Assembly (NCBI RefSeq): GCF_900149695.1
Contig: NZ_LT703003.1
Span: 2,237,200-2,301,199, forward strand
Length of the DNA: 64,000 bases
Reading direction: 5' to 3'
From: Anderseniella sp. Alg231-50
Lineage (GTDB): Bacteria > Pseudomonadota > Alphaproteobacteria > Rhizobiales > Aestuariivirgaceae
The translations under genes were made by a program, and so were the position numbers. The notes under the pieces were generated by a model. It did no database searches. It worked only from the letters and a program-made list of their open reading frames with translations, and had not been told where the DNA came from. This document shows positions 35,722 to 44,444 of the stretch, piece after piece (positions within the stretch are counted from its first letter, which is position 1; each line of letters begins with the position of its first letter).

Positions 35722-36733
35722 CCGGCTGGCCGTCGTCTCCGAGGATGACCGTTTCAGCGCCAATCCAGGCCGGTAACGCCGCAAATTCCTGTTCGAACTT
35801 TTCGGTCAGCAACTGCCGGGTCAACTGCGCCAGGTTTGCCGGCAGGTGGCCAAGCTCCTCGCTGCGGGCAACCATCCTGATGGTCCTGCTGAAGGCGGCA
35901 AACGGCAACCGGTGACAGTCAAGGCGCCCCAGATCAGCGCGGCTGTCCAGCAGGCACAGCGGGGTTGTGATGGCCCAGCCGCCAGATTTCTGCAGCATTG
36001 CAAACACCGATCTGGATGAATCAAAAGCCGCCAGTGGTTTCAGTTCAATGCGCAATCGCCGCAATTGTTGCGAGATCGCCTGTCCCATCGGCATGGACGC
36101 ATTATACTGGATATAGGGCCGTTCTTCGATCTGACGGCGCAGATCATGACGATTGTCCAGCAAACCCGACGGTGTGACGATCATGAAGGGTTCCCTGAGG
36201 ATCGGATAGTCCATATGGCGGATCCGGGCATCAGGCAGCAGACCCGACAGGATGATATCGGCGCTGCGGTTTTCCAGTTGCCGTACAAGATGGTCCGAAC
36301 GGCCGGACGTCACCGACAGCAAAGCCCTGGGGAAACGCGTTCGCAGATGCGTCATCAGTTCCGGTGTTACCGATGTATCAAGGTCATCGATGATGCCCAG
36401 GCACAACTCGGCCAGTGTTGACAGCGAAGCTTCCATCAGCTCGGTGCGGGCATCACTCATGACCTCAAGAATCCGATGCGCATGGCGGCGCAGGGTATAA
36501 CCGACCGGTGTCAGCTTCAGCGGGCGTGCGGCACGATCAAGCAACTGGACGCCAAGAGTGTTTTCCAGGTTCGTGATGTGTTGCGACACGCCGGAACGGC
36601 TCAGACCTATCCGGGTGGCGGCAAGTGTCATCGACCCGGTTTCCTCAACCGCTACAAATACCTGCAGCGCCCGCAGACTGATGTCAGCGAGGTCGAGCTT
36701 GTCATTGTTGCCGGGCTCAGCTTTCCTGCTCAT
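35684..36733 (-). CDS. LysR-family transcriptional regulator
   Basis: About 349 residues from ATG 36733 (a GTG one codon earlier is possible). The helix-turn-helix is SLRALQVFVAVEETGSMTLAATRIGLSRSGVSQHI-like at residues 20-54, with LLDRAARPLKLTPVG. The effector domain spans about 110-320 and an extra C-terminal tail of about 30 residues is present. It is convergent with the MttB-family gene, overlapping it by 38 bp, and divergent from the helicase gene across 76 bp. Control of the demethylation genes is the simplest guess. Confidence 0.87.
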   Translation of the reverse strand: MSRKAEPGNNDKLDLADISLRALQVFVAVEETGSMTLAATRIGLSRSGVSQHITNLENTLGVQLLDRAARPLKLTPVGYTLRRHAHRILEVMSDARTELMEASLSTLAELCLGIIDDLDTSVTPELMTHLRTRFPRALLSVTSGRSDHLVRQLENRSADIILSGLLPDARIRHMDYPILREPFMIVTPSGLLDNRHDLRRQIEERPYIQYNASMPMGQAISQQLRRLRIELKPLAAFDSSRSVFAMLQKSGGWAITTPLCLLDSRADLGRLDCHRLPFAAFSRTIRMVARSEELGHLPANLAQLTRQLLTEKFEQEFAALPAWIGAETVILGDDGQPVMQEAASSPAQA

Positions 36734-36809
36734 CACACCGTCCGATCAAATCAGAAAACTCGTAGCTACACCATCGAATCATGCATCGCCAGATGCTATA
36801 TAACAGCCC

Positions 36810-39125
36810 ATGACGTCGAACCCAGCCAGCAACTCCATCACTGAACGTGCCACCGCGCAGGCAGCACCGCCCTATCTGCGAGCGCTGAACCCGGAACAGC
36901 GTGCAGCCGTTGAGACCATGGACGGCCCATTGCTGGTGCTCGCCGGTGCCGGCACCGGCAAGACCCGGGTTCTGACCACCCGGCTTGCCCATCTGCTCAA
37001 CATGCGCAAGGCCTGGCCCGGTGAAATCCTGGCGGTGACCTTCACCAACAAGGCTGCGCGTGAAATGAAAAACCGCATTGGCGGACTGATCGGCGGCATG
37101 GTCGAGGGCATGACCTGGCTCGGCACCTTCCATTCCATCGGCGTGAAAATCCTGCGCCGCCATGCCGAACTGGTTGACCTGAAATCGGATTTCTCCATCC
37201 TTGATACCGACGACCAGGTACGGCTGTTGAAACAGCTGATCCAGTTACACGAGATCGACGAAAAACGCTGGCCGGCACGCCAGCTTGCCGCCCACATCGA
37301 CGGCTGGAAAAACCGCGGACTGATCCCCTCGAAAGTACCGGCAGGCGAAGGTGCGGCCTACGGCAACGGCCTGGGCGCGCAGATTTATGCCGAATACCAG
37401 ACCCGCCTGAAAGTTCTCAATGCGGTCGACTTCGGCGACCTGCTGCTGGAAACCCTGCGCCTGTTCCAGGAGCAGCCCGATGTGCTGGCCGAGTACCAGA
37501 AACGCTTCAAGTACATGCTGGTGGACGAGTATCAGGACACCAATGTGGCGCAATACCTGTGGTTGCGCCTGCTGGCGCAAGGCCATCGCAACATCTGCTG
37601 TGTCGGCGATGATGACCAGTCGATCTATGGCTGGCGCGGCGCCGAAGTCGACAATATCCTGCGCTTTGAAAAGGATTTTCCCGGTGCTGGCGTCATCCGG
37701 CTTGAATCGAACTATCGCTCCACGCCGCACATTCTCGGTGCTGCATCAGGGCTGATCGCGCACAATGAAGGCCGCCTCGGCAAGACCCTGCGCACCGACC
37801 AGAACGATGGTGAGAAGGTCGTCGTACGCGGCCACTGGGACGGTGATGAGGAAGCCCGCGCCATTGGCGAGGATATCGAACAGGCCCAGCGGTCTGGCAC
37901 ATCGCTGGAAGAAGTCGCCATTCTGGTGAGGGCATCGTTTCAGATGCGCGCCTTTGAAGACCGCTTCATCACCCTCGGCCTGCCCTACCGGGTTGTCGGC
38001 GGTCCGCGGTTTTATGAACGCGCTGAAGTCCGCGACGCACTCGCCTATCTCAAGGTCACCATGTCACCGGACAATGACCTTGCCCTGGAACGCATCATCA
38101 ATGTGCCCAAGCGCGGCATCGGCAACAATTCGGTCCAGAAAATCCACAACCTTGCCCGGGCCTCCGGCCAGTCGCTGTACCGCGCCGCGCAGGACATTGT
38201 GACAACTGACGAATTGCCGGCAAAGGCGCGCAAGTCGCTGATCGATTTGCTGGCGTCATTCTCGCGCTGGCGGGCATCGGTTCAGGCGGTTGCCCACACC
38301 GAGGTCGCCGAGATCATCCTGGATGAAAGCGGCTATACCGACATGCACCAGCAGGACAAGGACCCGAAAGCCCCGTCGCGGCTGGAAAACCTGAAAGAGC
38401 TGGTGCGCTCCATGAACGAGTTTGAGACCATGGAAGGGTTTCTGGAACATATCGCCCTGGTCATGGAGGTTGAACAGTCCGGCGAGCAGGAGGAAAAAAC
38501 CTCCATCATGACGCTGCATGCGGCCAAGGGGCTGGAGTTCGACATAGTGTTCCTGCCCGGTTGGGAAGAAGGCCTGTTTCCGCATCAGCGCTCGCTGGAT
38601 GAAAGCGGCAAGGCGGGCCTCGAGGAAGAACGCCGCCTCGCCTATGTCGGTATCACCAGGGCGCGCAAACGATCCACCATTTCATTCGCCCAGAACCGCC
38701 GCGTGCACGCCATGTGGCAGACCGCCCTGCCGTCACGCTTCGTTGACGAGTTGCCTGAAGCCCATGTGGAAGTGGATACAATGTCGTCCAGCTATGGTGG
38801 CTACAATATCGGCGGTGCAGACCAGTTCGGCGGCTCACGCTTCGACGAGATGAAACCGTTCAACTCCGGCTATGACACACCGGGCTGGAAGCGTGCCCAG
38901 GCCCGCCACGCCGACGGCGACGCCCTGCGTTCGACACCGCGCATCGTGGAAGGCAGCCTGACGGCGTCAGATGCAGGACCTGAATCGTTCGAGACCGGCG
39001 ACCGCATCCACCACCAGAAATTCGGCCCCGGCACGGTCACCCACGTTGACGGCAACAAATTGTCGATCAGCTTTGACAACGCCGGCGACAAGCGGGTACT
39101 CGACAGTTTCGTGACCAGAGGGTGA
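36810..39125 (+). CDS. pcrA: UvrD/PcrA-type ATP-dependent DNA helicase
   Basis: A 771-residue superfamily 1A helicase that unwinds DNA 3' to 5' in repair and replication-fork maintenance. All motifs are present: Walker A GAGTGKT at about 46-52, motif II VDEYQDTN, motif III/IV QSIYGWRGAEVDNI, NYRST, motif V TLHAAKGLEFDIVFLPGWEEG and motif VI EEERRLAYVGITRARK. The C-terminus has a Tudor-like region (GDRIHHQKFGPGTVTHVDGN), which binds RNA polymerase in PcrA/UvrD. It is a single-gene unit, with a SAM-fold gene 58 bp downstream. Confidence 0.94.
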   Translation: MTSNPASNSITERATAQAAPPYLRALNPEQRAAVETMDGPLLVLAGAGTGKTRVLTTRLAHLLNMRKAWPGEILAVTFTNKAAREMKNRIGGLIGGMVEGMTWLGTFHSIGVKILRRHAELVDLKSDFSILDTDDQVRLLKQLIQLHEIDEKRWPARQLAAHIDGWKNRGLIPSKVPAGEGAAYGNGLGAQIYAEYQTRLKVLNAVDFGDLLLETLRLFQEQPDVLAEYQKRFKYMLVDEYQDTNVAQYLWLRLLAQGHRNICCVGDDDQSIYGWRGAEVDNILRFEKDFPGAGVIRLESNYRSTPHILGAASGLIAHNEGRLGKTLRTDQNDGEKVVVRGHWDGDEEARAIGEDIEQAQRSGTSLEEVAILVRASFQMRAFEDRFITLGLPYRVVGGPRFYERAEVRDALAYLKVTMSPDNDLALERIINVPKRGIGNNSVQKIHNLARASGQSLYRAAQDIVTTDELPAKARKSLIDLLASFSRWRASVQAVAHTEVAEIILDESGYTDMHQQDKDPKAPSRLENLKELVRSMNEFETMEGFLEHIALVMEVEQSGEQEEKTSIMTLHAAKGLEFDIVFLPGWEEGLFPHQRSLDESGKAGLEEERRLAYVGITRARKRSTISFAQNRRVHAMWQTALPSRFVDELPEAHVEVDTMSSSYGGYNIGGADQFGGSRFDEMKPFNSGYDTPGWKRAQARHADGDALRSTPRIVEGSLTASDAGPESFETGDRIHHQKFGPGTVTHVDGNKLSISFDNAGDKRVLDSFVTRG

Positions 39126-39183
39126 AATCCTGCCTGTAACTACCCTCTTGACGGGAATCGCTGGCTGATCCATCACAAAACCC

Positions 39184-40008
39184 ATGCCATTGCCACCTTT
39201 GGATACAACCGGCCTGCCTGCTCTCACCCGCGCCCGCGCGTGGTGGATCGAGAGGCTGGTGGCGCGCCGCAACCGGCGGGCGGAGAAACGCTTGATGAAG
39301 CGGCCGGAGTTCGCCAACGCGATTACCGAATATGCCAAGGTATCCAATGTCACCGGCGCCTCCATGTCGGACTATCTGACGCTTTACGAGGAAGTCCGCA
39401 CCCGCAAGCCGAAGGAAATCCTGGAGTTTGGCACCGGCTTCACCACTGTTGTGATGGCGCAGGCGCTCATTGAAAACGCCTCCGAAGGCGCCCCGCTCGG
39501 CCGTATCACCTCGATGGAAGAGCATCAAGGCTGGACGGAGACCGCGCTCAAGGCCCTGCCGCAGGACGTCGCACATGTGGTGCAGATCGTCCACTCGCCA
39601 AAGGTTGACGGCTTCTACAAGATGTTCCGGGGCGTGCAATATGCCGAAATTCCCATCCGCGCCTATGATTTCGTGTTTTCAGACGGACCGGAACGCCATT
39701 CCCCGGTCAACAATGACAAATTGTTCGACCTGGACCTCATCCATATCGTGCGGCGGTCTTCAAGACCCATTCATGCGGTTGTCGACAATCACTACCTGAC
39801 TTTCTATGTGCTGCAGAAAGTGTTCGGCACCAAGCTGGCGCGCTATTCGCCGTCACACCGGCTGATGTTCGTCGGCCCGGTGACCAAGACCGATGTCCGG
39901 CATTTGCGCAAAGAGAATTTCGTGCCCGACCTGGCCCTGTTCGGCACAACGGAACTGAAACTGCGCATGGCACTCGACGATCAGCCCTACCCCATTCCGG
40001 GCAAGTAG
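39184..40008 (+). CDS. predicted SAM-dependent methyltransferase-fold protein
   Basis: A 274-residue cytoplasmic protein. The segment KPKEILEFGTGFTTVVMAQAL resembles motif I of class I methyltransferases, followed by an acidic loop ITSMEEHQGW at the position of motif II and FVFSDGPE in place of motif IV. This matches methyltransferases of the FkbM/class-24-like or unassigned type, with no clear substrate. It follows the helicase gene by 58 bp on the same strand but has no known functional link to it. The protein family is not named by me with confidence. Confidence 0.6.
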   Translation: MPLPPLDTTGLPALTRARAWWIERLVARRNRRAEKRLMKRPEFANAITEYAKVSNVTGASMSDYLTLYEEVRTRKPKEILEFGTGFTTVVMAQALIENASEGAPLGRITSMEEHQGWTETALKALPQDVAHVVQIVHSPKVDGFYKMFRGVQYAEIPIRAYDFVFSDGPERHSPVNNDKLFDLDLIHIVRRSSRPIHAVVDNHYLTFYVLQKVFGTKLARYSPSHRLMFVGPVTKTDVRHLRKENFVPDLALFGTTELKLRMALDDQPYPIPGK

Positions 40009-40286
40009 CAGTCCACTACCAGCGTATGGTGCCGAGAACGACCCGAGCATAGCGAGGAAAGTTGTTCGACCGGAAAAAACCGAGCGGACACGATGTGTCA
40101 GCGAGGCAAGCGCGACCGCGCGCCGGCCGGACAGGCCGCCCCAGCGGAGCCGTCGACCAAAGGGAGACTGGCGCGAGCAGACTCAAATGAACCGCTGATG
40201 AACGGGTTATTCAGGCTTCGCTCAACCTGATCCGGTTACACCTGACTTCAAGTTAAACGGACTACCCCCTTAAAGGAACAAGAACA
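40009..40286. repeat. intergenic region carrying a dispersed structured repeat
   Basis: 278 bp without a gene. Block A, GCGAGGAAAGTTGTTCGACC, lies at 40052-40071. Block B, GGCCGGACAGGCC-GCCCCAGCGGAG, lies at 40125-40149. Related blocks occur in the same order and orientation at 48547-48566 and 48633-48658. The 3' part (about 40230-40286) is likely the leader of the exported-protein gene, with AAAGGAAC before its ATG. Confidence 0.55.
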
Positions 40287-40715
40287 ATGAACCGTCGCAC
40301 CCTCATTTTCACTGGCATTGCCGCCGCCCTGGGCCTTGCAACTGCCGTTACTGCCTCAACTGCCTATGCCGGAAACGGCGGCCTGGTCTACAACCCCAAC
40401 GCCGTCAAGATGAAGGTCAAGGACGTCACACTGGCGATCAAGTCGCCTGCCGGCAATGTGTGCCCCGGTGTGGCAAGACTTTCGGTGTTTTTCCGTGCCA
40501 ACAAAAAGGGAAAGATTTCATTCCTGCTGGTGCGTAACAAGGGTTCAGTCATTGGTCCGATCACTGTCCAGACCAAAAAATACGGCAACGAATACCGGGC
40601 GTCCTACAACAAGCTGCTCAACATAGGGACGCCAATCAACACCAAGTATCGTGCAGTCGTCACCCATTCGGGCAAGAAGGGCTCGCGCTGGGTACCGCTC
40701 AGGGCATCCTGCTGA
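40287..40715 (+). CDS. exported protein of unknown function
   Basis: A 142-residue protein with a Sec signal peptide (residues 1-28, ending STAYAG). The mature protein is basic and predicted beta-rich, with many Lys residues, and two Cys (in NVCPGV and the C-terminal RASC) that may pair. I do not recognise a family. The mature N-terminus GGLVYNPNAVKMKVK resembles that of the convergent neighbour (GTIYDPQLLVRMKFVG). It has AAGGA before the ATG and is followed by a 9-bp hairpin and repeat blocks. Confidence 0.65.
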   Translation: MNRRTLIFTGIAAALGLATAVTASTAYAGNGGLVYNPNAVKMKVKDVTLAIKSPAGNVCPGVARLSVFFRANKKGKISFLLVRNKGSVIGPITVQTKKYGNEYRASYNKLLNIGTPINTKYRAVVTHSGKKGSRWVPLRASC

Positions 40716-40726
40716 TACAGAACAGC

Positions 40727-40829
40727 GCTCGCCGGCACCGCCGGCGAGCAAAGCAGTTCGAAAAACATCAAAGAACGGCGCGAGCCGACAAAGTCGGCGA
40801 CTAAAGCCGTTCGACAAACAAGAATGGCT
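40727..40829. repeat. hairpin plus two copies of repeat block A between convergent genes
   Basis: A perfect hairpin GCTCGCCGG-CACCG-CCGGCGAGC (40727-40749) may act as a two-way terminator. It runs into block A copy GCGAGCAAAGCAGTTCGAAA (40744-40763). A second copy GCGACTAAAGCCGTTCGACA (40797-40816) is preceded by hairpin GCCGAC-AAA-GTCGGC (40784-40798). The two copies are 53 bp apart in direct orientation. Confidence 0.6.
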
Positions 40830-41228
40830 TCAATCGTTGCGGGTGGCCTTGATCACTGCAGCAGTTGTACCCTGCAGAATTTCAAGATAATCAGCATACT
40901 GTCCCTTGCTGAGTATCTTCTTCATCTGCTTTTTCTCCCATGACTCGATCGCCTGGAGCTCATTGGACGCAGCCCGCAGAAGATCAAATTCAGGCTTCGC
41001 TTTGGGATCAATCTTGTATTTGGCAAATACCTTGACGATGCGTGTTTCGGACTTGTCGAGGATCGCTTTAACGGCAGCCAATTGCTTGCCGACAAACTTC
41101 ATACGTACAAGAAGTTGCGGATCATAGATGGTGCCTTCGGTACCTGCCGCACTGGCAGTTACTACCGGCTGAACAGCCACAAGGCCAACAAACATCAATC
41201 CCACGAAGAGTTTCTTTAACATAGACAT
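40830..41228 (-). CDS. small exported helical protein of unknown function
   Basis: A 132-residue protein from ATG 41228, which follows GGGGAA. A Sec signal covers residues 1 to about 28 (LFVGLMFVGLVAVQPVV, then ASAAG). The mature part is helical and charged, with RMKFVGKQLAAVKAILDKSETRI and LQAIESWEKKQMKKIL; it vaguely resembles small periplasmic helical proteins such as Spy-like chaperones, without a diagnostic motif. It is convergent with another exported-protein gene and divergent from the FAD monooxygenase gene. No function is assigned. Confidence 0.65.
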   Translation of the reverse strand: MSMLKKLFVGLMFVGLVAVQPVVTASAAGTEGTIYDPQLLVRMKFVGKQLAAVKAILDKSETRIVKVFAKYKIDPKAKPEFDLLRAASNELQAIESWEKKQMKKILSKGQYADYLEILQGTTAAVIKATRND

Positions 41229-41350
41229 ATCAAATTCCCCGCCAACACTTAGCTACTCACTTCGGCTGATTCCTCGCAGGTGTTCAAGGCGATTTGGCGG
41301 CACCTGTGTATAAAGATTCGTTTTTGAGCATGGCATTTTATCGTTCTAGA

Positions 41351-42463
41351 ATGAAGTCCATGTCGAACCCAGTTCCCTACCTGATTGTTGGCGGTGGTCC
41401 CGTCGGTCTCACTGCCGCACTGGAGATGTCGCGCCGCGGGTTGCCGGTTCATATCATCGACGACGATTTCGGCCCGAGCCCGGAGAGCCGGGCTCTCGCC
41501 ATCCATGCGCCGACACTGGACATGCTGGAAGCCACAGGGGTTACCGAGCGCCTGCTGGCAGCCGGTCACAAGGTCCGCAATATGGTGGTACACGAAAAAG
41601 GCCGCATCATTCTGTCCCTCCCGCTGTCGGACATACCGCATCGCTACAACTTCATCCTGTGTCTGCCGCAATCCCAAACCGAGCAGATATTGACGGATGT
41701 GCTGGCTGATACCGGCGTGCAACTGGATTACGGCACTCGTCTGGAGAGTTTCTCATGCAGTTCAGCCGGGGCAACGGCTACGCTGGTCAAAAACGCTGAA
41801 CAACAGCGGTTTGAGGCCAGGGCCATTATCGGCGCGGACGGATCCCGCTCGGTTGTGCGCAAGCAGGCAGGCATCAGTTTTGACGGTGAAAGCGAACCGC
41901 AGCAATTCGGACTGGCCGACATTACGCTATCCGCCTGGCCGTGGCCGTTTGATACGGCAGTTGTGGAATTGCTGGATGACGGCGTGGTTGGTTTCATCCC
42001 CATGGCAGAAGGTTTTGGCCGCCTGGTCAGCAATCGCGAAAATGCGCTTGACGCCTCGCCTCAAGGCGCAAAAATCAGCAAGATCGGCTGGACCTCGACG
42101 TTCCGTGTTAGTTACCGGCAGGTGGAAGCCTATCAGAAGGAGTGCGTGTATCTGGCAGGCGATGCGGCCCATATTCACTCTCCTGCCGGTGGCATGGGGA
42201 TGAACCTGGGCATGGCCGATGCCGCCACGTTGGCACGCTTGCTGGCAGAGGGAAACGAGGATCAATACACAAGGCTCAGACATGCCGCCGGTCAGGCCGT
42301 ATTGAACCAGACCCGCGGCAATACAAGGGGCATGACCAAACGCGGCCCCCTGACAAACTTCCTGATTCGCCACCTGGCGCCGCTTGCCCTGTCAATCGGA
42401 CCGATAAGACGAAAGGCGCTGAAGGGTCTTGCAGGTCTCGACTTGCCCGCCACCTGGCGCTAA
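41351..42463 (+). CDS. FAD-dependent monooxygenase (PheA/TfdB/UbiH-like)
   Basis: About 370 residues from ATG 41351 (ATG 41360 also possible). The FAD motif is YLIVGGGPVGLTAALEMSRRG, the NADPH/FAD DG motif is ARAIIGADGSRSVVRK and the second FAD motif is VYLAGDAAHIHSPAGGMGMNLGM. These define the p-hydroxybenzoate hydroxylase-type aromatic monooxygenases. The protein is short and lacks the C-terminal thioredoxin-like domain of phenol hydroxylases. It is followed 8 bp later by a cytochrome c gene and then prmA, so the three may be co-transcribed. The substrate is unknown. Confidence 0.86.
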   Translation: MKSMSNPVPYLIVGGGPVGLTAALEMSRRGLPVHIIDDDFGPSPESRALAIHAPTLDMLEATGVTERLLAAGHKVRNMVVHEKGRIILSLPLSDIPHRYNFILCLPQSQTEQILTDVLADTGVQLDYGTRLESFSCSSAGATATLVKNAEQQRFEARAIIGADGSRSVVRKQAGISFDGESEPQQFGLADITLSAWPWPFDTAVVELLDDGVVGFIPMAEGFGRLVSNRENALDASPQGAKISKIGWTSTFRVSYRQVEAYQKECVYLAGDAAHIHSPAGGMGMNLGMADAATLARLLAEGNEDQYTRLRHAAGQAVLNQTRGNTRGMTKRGPLTNFLIRHLAPLALSIGPIRRKALKGLAGLDLPATWR

Positions 42464-42471
42464 ATCAGATT

Positions 42472-42843
42472 ATGTTTCGTGTTGTCCTGACAGTTGCAAT
42501 CTTCCTGACAAGCTTTGCCGTATGCCATGCCGGCGATGCCAATAAAGGCGAAGATATTGCCATCGAACACTGCCGCCGATGCCACGTCATTCCCGGCCAG
42601 AACAATATGGGCATCGGCATTACGCCGTCCTTCAAGGCGATGATACAGTCCAAAGCAGCAGACTGGCGGCACAAGTTCGAGGTTTTCTACGCCCTGCGCC
42701 CGCACCCAAGTTTCGTTATCATCCGGGAGTTCCGCACAACGCCTGAATTTCCGCTTGGCATAACACCTGTAGTCATCGCAGTTGACGACCTCGACCACCT
42801 GATGGCCTATGTCGACAAACTCGCCCAGGACTTTCGTAAATGA
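42472..42843 (+). CDS. small monohaem cytochrome c-like protein
   Basis: A 123-residue exported protein from ATG 42472. A signal peptide (1-20, ending CHAGDA) is followed by one haem-binding CRRCH (Cys34, Cys37, His38). A Met axial ligand may come from NNMGIGITPSF, near residue 45. The C-terminal helix DLDHLMAYVDKLAQDF is typical of class I cytochromes c. The start is 8 bp after the monooxygenase stop and the stop overlaps the prmA start by 4 bp. It probably carries electrons in the periplasm; the partner is unknown. Confidence 0.85.
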   Translation: MFRVVLTVAIFLTSFAVCHAGDANKGEDIAIEHCRRCHVIPGQNNMGIGITPSFKAMIQSKAADWRHKFEVFYALRPHPSFVIIREFRTTPEFPLGITPVVIAVDDLDHLMAYVDKLAQDFRK

Positions 42844-43733
42844 ACCAGCAATTCATCCTGACCTCCCCCGGACTGGCAAGGCATCACGCCATCGAACTAT
42901 CCGATGTGCTGGAGGCCTGCCCATGGCCTGAAGCGCTTGCGGTCTCCATGGTGGAAACCGATGAAGCCCGGGATCTGTGGCGGATTGAGGCCATCTATGC
43001 CGATGAACCTGACCGTATCGGGATCGATGACGCCATGCAACGCGCCGGTCTTGACGGTAACAACCTGTCCATCACGCCCGTTCCGCAAAAGGACTGGGTG
43101 CGCGAAAGCCTGGCCGGCCTGGCACCGGTCGTGGCCGGACGCCTGTTTGTGCATGGCAATCATGACCGTCATCTGCGCCGGTCAGGCAGCATCAATATAG
43201 AAATCGATGCCGGCCTTGCATTCGGCACGGGTCACCACAACACCACGCGCGGATGCCTTGTGGCGCTGCAGAAAGTTCTGAAGGCTTACAAGCCGAAAAA
43301 CTGCCTGGATGTCGGTTGCGGTACCGGCGTTCTGGCCATTGCGGCCTGCAGGCTGACCGGGATAACAGCCATTGCCAGCGATATTGACGAAGAGGCGGTT
43401 ACCGTCACCAGGGACAATGCCCGTTTGAACGGCACCGCCCACCTGATGCGGTGCGTCACGGCGACCGGACTGGACCATCCGGCCATCACCGCCCATGCAC
43501 CGTACGACCTGATATTGGCGAATATTCTGGCCCGGCCCCTGATGGCATTGGCGCCGGCCATTGCCGCGGCGCTCAGCTCAAGCGGAAGGCTGATCCTGTC
43601 CGGCCTGACAAGCGATCAGGTCCGCATGGTACGCGCAAGCTATCTTGCTCAGGGCCTGTGCGTCATTGACACCCTGGTCGACGACAACTGGGCAACATTG
43701 ACACTTGCACATAAACAAAGAGGGATGGCCTGA
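42840..43733 (+). CDS. prmA: ribosomal protein L11 methyltransferase
   Basis: A 297-residue SAM-dependent enzyme that methylates ribosomal protein L11. Signatures are AFGTGHHNTTRGCL (residues about 128-141), motif I CLDVGCGTGVLAIAACRL, IASDIDEEAVTVTRDNA and LILANILARPLMALAP, with the NILA substrate motif. The N-terminal domain (1-110) is the L11-recognition part. The start overlaps the cytochrome stop (ATGA). A convergent terminator hairpin surrounds its stop codon. Confidence 0.92.
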   Translation: MNQQFILTSPGLARHHAIELSDVLEACPWPEALAVSMVETDEARDLWRIEAIYADEPDRIGIDDAMQRAGLDGNNLSITPVPQKDWVRESLAGLAPVVAGRLFVHGNHDRHLRRSGSINIEIDAGLAFGTGHHNTTRGCLVALQKVLKAYKPKNCLDVGCGTGVLAIAACRLTGITAIASDIDEEAVTVTRDNARLNGTAHLMRCVTATGLDHPAITAHAPYDLILANILARPLMALAPAIAAALSSSGRLILSGLTSDQVRMVRASYLAQGLCVIDTLVDDNWATLTLAHKQRGMA

Positions 43734-43743
43734 ACCATCCCTC
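43713..43743 (-). terminator. terminator of the DUF1127 gene, straddling the prmA stop
   Basis: A 9-bp perfect stem GAGGGATGG (43720-43728) with CCATCCCTC (43735-43743) surrounds a 6-nt loop holding the prmA stop codon. Read on the minus strand the stem is followed by TTTGTTTAT, giving a Rho-independent terminator for the DUF1127 gene. On the plus strand the T-run is weaker. Confidence 0.65.
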
Positions 43744-43784
43744 CTGACACTCATTTTGAAAAAGAGTCGAAAACGCTTTGTGGC

Positions 43785-43994
43785 TTAGCGACCCCAGACA
43801 TGTGCCCGGATGTCAGCGCGCTCGATACCAATGTCTGCAAGCATTCTGTCGTCCAGGCTTTCCAGACGGCTTTGAACGCGGCGGCGATGTGCGTAAGTTT
43901 TGACATTGTTCGCAAGGCGGCTCAGCTGCCCAACAAAGTCGAGACTGGCACCATCGCGCATTTCGACTGCACGGTTTGCAACGACGACGACCAT
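43785..43994 (-). CDS. DUF1127 family protein
   Basis: A 69-residue, basic protein. The C-terminal motif RLESLDDRMLADIGIERADIRAHV is the DUF1127 (YjiS-like) signature. Small DUF1127 proteins bind RNA and affect sRNA turnover and phosphate or carbon metabolism in Agrobacterium and Rhodobacter relatives; that is family knowledge, not shown here. It is a single gene with a long, AT-rich upstream region and its own terminator. The ATG at 43994 follows AAAATGGAGAAATG-type purine-rich sequence. Confidence 0.9.
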   Translation of the reverse strand: MVVVVANRAVEMRDGASLDFVGQLSRLANNVKTYAHRRRVQSRLESLDDRMLADIGIERADIRAHVWGR

Positions 43995-44444
43995 TTCATT
44001 TCTCCATTTTCAACAAGGCCCCGGGTTTTCTGTTCCAGACCCGGAGCGGTTTACATTACTGCACCGCGCTATTTTTTGCGCCGCACAATTCGTACATCCC
44101 CTATATGTGAAGTGCTGTATTTTTTACCAGCGACGTTTTGATATCGCAGATATGCGCGCCGTGCATATCGAGATATACGACTTGTTAACACTCGAATTTA
44201 CATCATTTTTATTATTTAAAATCAATATGTTAAATAAATTTTAGCCACCCGGACACACCTTACCGGAAGTTAACAAATCCGGTTGCATTTCCAGGGTGCG
44301 TCAAAAGTGACCACTTGCACTCGATTCAGGCGCGGGCCGCTACCTCGAATTTTCGAAATTGTTGCGTCGCACAATAGATCAACGCATCGGAATCAATGCC
44401 GGTAATCCATTGCCGACACGGCACGTGTTGGTTAGTCTGGCTCA
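43995..44444. promoter_or_regulatory. 450-bp divergent intergenic region with an AT-rich island
   Basis: No gene is visible between the divergent DUF1127 and aminopeptidase P genes. The stretch 44180-44243 is about 80 percent A/T in a GC-rich genome and includes ATTATTTAAAATCAATATG. It could be a strong promoter/UP-element or a site for an AT-binding silencer such as MucR. The remainder (44244-44444) shows GTTAACAAATCC and the palindrome CGAATTTTCG without clear function. Confidence 0.4.

Noticed and set aside
40009-40286. tRNA or other RNA gene in the structured intergenic region
   Set aside because: Hairpins are present but no cloverleaf, CCA end or T-loop pattern could be built; it fits a repeat better.
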